Of a stretch of DNA of 64,000 bases, positions 58,464-64,000 are shown piece after piece; the stretch's first letter is position 1; the number at the start of each line of letters is the position of its first letter. Location: NCBI GenBank assembly GCA_001692895.1, contig KV748195.1:1612001-1676000 (forward strand), written 5' to 3'. This DNA is from Cenococcum geophilum 1.58 (Eukaryota; Ascomycota; Dothideomycetes; Gloniales; Gloniaceae). The notes below the pieces were generated by a model that saw only the letters and a program-made list of their open reading frames with translations, did no database searches and had not been told where the DNA came from. Made by a program: the position numbers and the translations under genes.

Positions 58464-61400
58464 AAGCCTAAAGGTAGCATATATAAGGAATAAGTACGGC
58501 TACTACTAGGGCTATTACCTAATTCCGAAATTAACGCTTAACTCTATATCTAGGAGACTAGGAAAGTCTAATTTAGTATATTCCCTATATATATATTACC
58601 AAAACCACTACTTAGTTATATTACTAGCTTATCCGCGTATATACTACGTATATATAAACCCCTAATGTCTTCTACTAACTATAGGTTAATATACGCTTAT
58701 ACTAGGCGTATGCTAACTTAAGGGAAATAGCGTATTAGCCCTACTACTCCCTCTACCGGCTTAAAGCGTAAGGTTAGTATTTTATCTGTATATATTTAGC
58801 ATACGCTAACTATATACGTAGCGCGGCCTAACCCCCCTAGGCGACTGTAAGGAATCCCCCTCACTATCCACACGCCGCTAAAGTGGTAGGTTTACTTTGT
58901 ATATACCCTATATATATATTACTAATATTTAGTATAGGGGGTAGAAAACCAACTGGCTGCCGCCGCGGTGGTAGTAAAAGCTCTAATAAGTTTAGTTTAT
59001 TCTGCTGCGTATATTATACTTATGCTCTATATAAGCCTCTCCCACTATAGGTAGAGCCTATTACTTGTCCCGCGTTACCGGTTAAGTCCTAGTATATACT
59101 AGGCCTGTATACTATATACATAGTATACAGTATATATTATTAGAGTTTTAGCGGAGTTTACTAGGCAGTTAGGCTAGGTATATGCCTAATATAGGGCGCG
59201 GGGGCTATAGGCCCATATTAATGAATTCTTTATTTATAGTAATGGAACTCTATAATACTTGCTCTCCGTATACTATATATATACGCCCTATATACTAATA
59301 TTATGCTCCTACGCCTACTTCTTAAGCTCTGCTAGTTCCTTTACTTTATTATATATATTTTTAGCCTATTTTAATTCACTAATTTATTTCTCTATATTTT
59401 GTATACGTAGTATATATGCCTCCTTTTTTATCTCCTTTATAGATAGGATAGATCTATACCTCTTACCCACAGTCTAAGGCGTTTAACTTTAAGATGGTGG
59501 AGGCGGCATCTACGCTGTATATGCTATAGATATACGCGACATATCTAATACTAATACTATATTATTATCTGCTATACTTATTTACGATATAGTCTGCCTA
59601 CTAAATATAGTAGATAATTATATACTAGGTATATGCTATAGATTTAGCTTAGGGGTGTTAAATAGGTTCTAAGGATTCTAAGGAAGATTTAGTTTAGGAT
59701 TTTTAGCTTATTACTTAGCTACTTTCTACTATTTTTAGGCTGCTTAAGCTTAGCATTTACTTTATATCTGCAGCGTATATATATATATTATTTCTATAGC
59801 TATACTGCTATCCTCTTTAAGTCGCAATAATTTCTCTATATATTATCTATTCCTGTCTCTTTATATAGCTTTTATAGATTAAACATCTCTTATATATAGA
59901 GTTTAAGTCTATATTAAAGCATTAGAATATATAGCGTATATATAGAGCGTATATATTACTAAAGTACTATAGTAAGTACGCATAATTTTCAACTAGTAAA
60001 GTTATTGTTTTAAAAGTAACTACTTTTACTAATTCTAGTATGCTTCTATACGTATACCTACCACTTATAAGGGACCTTTAACTTTTCCTTTATAAGCCTA
60101 GCTAGTATCTATGTTTTCTTCTTATTATTTATCTAAGACGTAAGCTCCGGATATAGTGTGTATATACTTTATATACGCGCTATAAGTTTCTACTCTATCT
60201 CCGCTTTTTATATCTGCTCTATAATATATCTTACTTTATAAGTTAAAAAGCGCTTTATAAAGTTTCATTTAATATATACTAGGCAGAATATAAGTATATA
60301 TTAAAGGTGTTCGTCCCATTTACGTAATGGGTTAATTAAATATAGGTAATCTCTAAAACCTATATACTGTTAGTATATGCTAGGTATATATAACGCGTAT
60401 ATATTCTCTATACGTACTACTAGCTTATTTTATATATATATTAACTATAGCTATGCGAAGTCTAGTTCCGTAAATGTGTGTAAATTGTATAGATAATTAG
60501 GCAGTATTGCCTAAAACCTTAAATACTAGCTTAAATATCTTTATATATGTAATACGTGTTTCTAGGTTAAGAAAGGCATATACCTATACCTTAATTCCTA
60601 TTATAAATATTAGCCTACGCTTAGTATATGCTTAGTATAGGGCGTACATACGTTTTAAATTCTCGTCCTATCCCGTAATTAAAAATAGATTCGTTTTACC
60701 TTATACCATTTTAAATAATAGGTCTATTTTAATATATGTTACGTATTAGAATGCCTTAGCTTACGCGTATATATAATATACAATAAGGAAATGCTTATTA
60801 TTAAAGTTATAAATTACTCGAATCTATTACTTAGTGTTCTCTTTATATTAGTTTATAGAGAATTCGCGTACTATATCTGCTTTACTTAGGCTTTATATAT
60901 ATATAGCGTATATCTAACCTATACTTACCTATATATGCCATCCCCTCTAGGAATTATAGTAACCTCTCCTTTTAAATTAAAGTAGTAATTCAATTCTTAA
61001 TATTAAGACTATTATATACTATACATAGTGTCTACATTCTATACTTTCTGTATAAAATATAATATTTTAATAATAGGATAAATCGACCTATACTATAGTA
61101 AGTAATTTTATTTGCATATACTATGCATATACTATATATATACGGGGTATACGTGTAGTAAGGCTTAGGACTTCCATCTACCTTATTACTTTAACTATGT
61201 TATTAGTAAGGTTAATTAGTAGCTTTATTAGGTATAGTGGATAATATATATAAGAATTCCGCGTAATAAGGTAAATGTAAAGATACTATACCATATTAAT
61301 AGGAATATAGTAATTTAGCTATATACTATATATTTAGCTTACTACTCTACCTTAGCCTTATAGGTGGTTAAACCCTATATAGGGTTAATATATGCCTAGT

Positions 61401-62084
61401 ATATGTAATATGTAATATTATATACCACAATATTTTCGCTTTAATGTTAAATATCTAATATAGGTATATTCTTATTTTAGTTCTTAAATTCTATATTTTA
61501 TAAGTAGATAAAAGTATTAAATATCTACTTAGGTAGTTATTAATAATAAAGGCTAGGCAGTATACTATAGTTTAGTATTACTACTACTAGAACAACTAAT
61601 AAACTTAATCTATATATAATAAGCATATATTGCGCATACGCTAGCCATACGCGTACTCTATGCCGAAAAAATATTATTAGTCTGCTTTCACCATATACAC
61701 GTTCTTATGTCCTAGGGTAAATATACTACCGCTATAATTATAAAATGCTATAGTAGTAGCTGTATATTATAAGTATATATTTAATATATATAAACGATAC
61801 TTACTTCTCTATACTTTGCTTAAGCTTTTTATTAATTTTTACCGCCTAGTGTAGACGACTAGTACGCTTTTAGAGGTTATTAATTAATTTAAGCTTAACC
61901 CTATTATATACGGGGTATATATAGAGGATATCCTTATAGGCGTGCTTATAGTGTCTAATGCTACTATATTTAAACGCTTAATAAAATACTTTTCTATTCT
62001 CTTTATTATTTTCTCTAAGAAGCTATAGTTATATAATTCTAAGGTTACTAGTTTTATAGAATAAGAATTAAATCTACTAAAGGT
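58464..62084. other. AT-rich host segment with palindromic motifs, no gene recognised
   Basis: Same texture as 51275-52268: TATATAC/GTATATGC/GCGTATATA words recur throughout, and open frames (for example 59259-59477) have no motif. It is 3.6 kb without a readable retroelement or host gene. It may be RIP-mutated intergenic or heterochromatic DNA. Confidence 0.55.
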
Positions 62085-62340
62085 ATAAATTGTAAGGCAG
62101 TATTGCTAGGGTGTACGGTAGGGAGTAGGCAAGCCGAGCATAAGTCACATAGGGAGTCGATGGAAGAAGACGATATGGTAAAGAGTAGGCAATAGCCTCG
62201 TACTGAGAGAGACGAACCGATGGGGGAGGAAGGAGGCTGCAAGCCCGAGGTGCTTATAAGGAGGTACCAAGCCTAGCCTTCGGCTAGGCCTTGGCTACCC
62301 CTTAGAGCTCCTAGGCGATGTAGCCAAGTAAGGGACCAAA
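62085..62340. other. Un-mutated, GC-richer island in the AT-rich block
   Basis: CpA and TpG are normal here, in contrast to both flanks. The 62-codon minus frame (62054-62242) is Ser-rich and has no motif. It may be a piece of a recently inserted or single-copy sequence, or an LTR remnant. A strong hairpin lies at 62263-62298. Confidence 0.45.
62263..62298. terminator. Strong hairpin with TTCG loop
   Basis: The arms CCAAGCCTAGCC and GGCTAGGCCTTGG flank TTCG. They pair over 12 bp with a single bulge and extend to GGTA/TACC. TTCG is a very stable RNA tetraloop when closed by C-G. No transcript unit can be assigned, so a role as a terminator is only one option; it could be a structural RNA piece or a palindromic element. 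Confidence 0.4.
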
Positions 62341-62462
62341 AGTACCCTTATATAAATATAGTATATACCTAGTATATATATTGCTTACCTTTAATATATA
62401 CTGCTTAATAACCTTATATACTATTTCTTTATCTACATCTATAGATAGTAGAGGTATTGCTT

Positions 62463-62654
62463 TGTCACGGGACGGGGTAGTAGCTATAAGACATATGTAT
62501 TCGAGGAGTCTATAAGACGTTACGCGATCGATCGTAAGGGTCGAGGGCGTAAGGAGGTGATATACCTACGCGTAGCTGACATAAGCTATACGCGAGGTAT
62601 ACGCGAGAGCACGGGGCTCTCCTATAGAGGCCCCTNCGGTNGGGTTCNGTNANA
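62463..62654 (-). repeat. 3' LTR of the right-edge gypsy element
   Basis: Starts TGTCACGGGACGGGG and ends GGGTTCNGTNANA (GTGACA by comparison), so the ends are short inverted repeats. The right part matches 2187-2277. Confidence 0.68.
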
Positions 62655-62808
62655 NTANCCCCCCTNNTATAGAGGCGGAGCTCCGGCGACGCTGTGGTTA
62701 CTATATATATATAGAAGGGACACTTAGGGTATAGAAAAGAAGAAAGGGGGGTATTGCTAAAGGCTTAAAACAACGTTATGTAATAAGGCTTGGCATCTAA
62801 GAATCCGA

Positions 62809-62860
62809 CTAATTAGATAACTTTAACCGCCGGTCGAAGTTCCTGGATATCTTAACGATA
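62809..62860. promoter_or_regulatory. Stem-loop shared by gypsy 3' regions (copy 3)
   Basis: CTAATTAGATAACTTTAACC then GCCGGTCGAAGTT, followed by CCTGGATATCTTAA. It lies about 155 bp inside the 3' LTR. It is followed at 62888-62915 by tandem CGGCAATCTAA units, also seen in the LTR at 45380. Confidence 0.55.
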
Positions 62861-62949
62861 TTCCAGTCACGTAATCGCACTTTGCCGCAATCTAACGGCA
62901 ATCTAACGGCAATTTGCCCCTACGTGGCAATATATAACAGTTTAACTCT

Positions 62950-64000
62950 ATAAGGGCTCCTATAGAGGATTAGGTATAAAATCTCTGCTTAGGCCCAGTT
63001 TCTATAGGTTCGCGTGGTAAAAGTCGCTAATTAGATCCTTTGCATTTTTAAAGTCTTCCTATAGTTGCCATTCTGGCTAATCTATGTTAAATCCTATATA
63101 TATAGCTCTATAGTAGAGCCGTTGTCCTCTGCCTTTACCAAAGTATTTAGAGTTAATAATTTATTTAATAGTCTACTCCTTGTAGTTCTTGTCTTCGTTC
63201 TCGTCTCGAATTAGTACTAGTAGGGGTTTAAGCTATATCTGCCCCAATAAGGGGTTAGGCTAGTGAAGGTATAGTAGCTATAGGTGAAATATAGGCTATA
63301 TCCCGCGGGTGGCTAGGGTAGGCGGGAGCTCTAGCTTATATACGGCTCCCCTATTAATAACTCGTTTAATTAAGTAGGGGCCAAGGTTCTTATAATTAAG
63401 TGACTTCATAGGCCTCTGCGTAGAGATATTGCGTATATCTAGCTATACCCAGTCGCCAACACGTATCTCTAGTGGTGGCGTTCTATAACGGTCGGCGAAG
63501 TAGGCCTACTTTACTTAAGCCCAGGCCATTTCTCCCTTATAGTAGTTAAGTAGATTTTTTATACGGTCTGTATACTGGTCGGCAAGTAGCATCTTAAGGC
63601 GTTTTCTATATGGCAGTTTCTTATTAATAGGTTCTGGTGGTTCTATACCAGATTAGGGGTAATATTTTTTGTTCGCGAAGAACGGGGTAAGTCCTATAGT
63701 AGTTAAGACGTAGTTATTCGCTGCGAATTCACCTAGTAGGAGGTAATTTACCTAGTTATCTTAACTATAGGCGACTACCTATTATAGGTACGCTTTTATA
63801 CTAGCATTAGCATTTTCCAGTTGCCTAGCAGTTTTATAGTAGAAGGATATAGATATCTTAATGGAGATGCCAAGGCGTTAGCAGATTCGTCTCCATATAT
63901 TAGAGCCGAACTATATGCCTTAGTTGGACGTAATTAAGTCAGGTAACCTATATAATTAGTAGATTTTATAAAGAAAGGTGTTAGTGACGTTGCTAATAGC
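62950..64000 (-). pseudogene. RIP-degraded integrase and chromodomain of the right-edge gypsy element
   Basis: On the minus strand, integrase reads NIWRRICQRLGISIKISISF (63898-63839), LENANASIKAYL, then ADQYTDRIKNLLNYYKGEMA and PPLEIRVGDWV. A linker follows (LIKRVINRGAVYKLELPPTL, near 63370-63310), then a chromodomain-like KIINSKYFGKGRGQRLYYRA near 63155-63100 continuing FKNAKDLISDFYHANL (about 63050-62995). This is the C-terminal order of chromoviruses. The upstream polymerase lies beyond the window. Stops are RIP-type. Confidence 0.78.

Larger units (their letters stand above)
62463..64000 (-). mobile_element. Ty3/gypsy retrotransposon, cut by the right window edge
   Basis: A 3' LTR (62463-62654) is followed inward by a purine tract (AGGGGGG on the minus strand, 62659-62665), then by minus-strand chromodomain and integrase. 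The 5' part and the partner LTR lie outside the window, so no duplication can be checked. Ns occur in 62635-62667. Confidence 0.75.

Noticed and set aside
59259..59477. 72-codon Tyr/Ile/Leu-rich plus frame as a membrane protein
   Set aside because: Composition is what AT-rich non-coding DNA gives by chance; no start context, motif or homology seen.

Overview
The window looks like a filamentous ascomycete (Pezizomycotina) chromosome carrying large AT-rich blocks hit by repeat-induced point mutation (RIP). The evidence is direct. Over most of the window CpA and TpG are rare and TpA dominates, and old reading frames are full of TAA/TAG exactly where Gln, Arg or Trp codons are expected. Spliceosomal introns and the protein families seen (2EXR/F-box-like, DUF3435, Ppo-type oxygenase, HARBI1 and fungal Tc1 transposases, Ty3/gypsy and Ty1/copia) agree with this. 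The species cannot be named from the sequence. No tRNA, rRNA, telomere repeat or CRISPR array was seen.

Layout. 1-2035 is RIP-mutated DNA with a piggyBac-like transposase relic. 2036-8248 is a gene island of normal base composition. It holds a two-exon class-I O-methyltransferase gene (2983-3848), a two-exon 2EXR/F-box-like gene (6298-7588, minus) and two weak hypothetical frames. 8205-13035 is a second F-box-like gene broken by a 4.3-kb PIF/Harbinger transposon (8249-12556). That transposon is itself broken by a 685-bp Harbinger-type MITE (8902-9586). Every insertion here has a TAA target duplication, and conceptual removal restores the interrupted frames. From 13036 onward everything is RIP-degraded.

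The large AT-rich block is built by nesting. Its host layer holds a DUF3435 tyrosine-recombinase relic of the Starship-captain type (14476-24190, plus), an unrecognised coding relic, a 17-bp minisatellite, a DUF2235 hydrolase relic (minus), a putative membrane-protein relic (minus) and a long Ppo-type fatty-acid dioxygenase/P450 relic (40560-44230, plus). Into this landed a 6.9-kb Ty3/gypsy element (16208-23122, TSD ATATA) inside the DUF3435 gene, and a Tc1-like element (26175-34942, TSD TA). The Tc1-like element carries a mosaic LTR element (28167-34460, TSD CTCTA), which in turn carries a solo LTR (30729-30921, TSD AGGTA). Two further complete gypsy elements follow (45380-51269, TSD AACAC; 52274-58458, TSD CTTAT), set in AT-rich DNA studded with short palindromic motifs. 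A last gypsy element (from 62463) runs off the right edge.

How it fits together. Only the 2-8 kb island looks able to express proteins. The rest is a graveyard whose insertion order can be read from nesting, TSDs and RIP state. The most unusual possibility is that the DUF3435 gene with non-transposon relics downstream (DUF2235, Ppo oxygenase) is the corpse of a large cargo-carrying element. That is inference, because no element ends were found. Positions given for relic proteins are approximate, since stops and possible introns prevent exact gene models.
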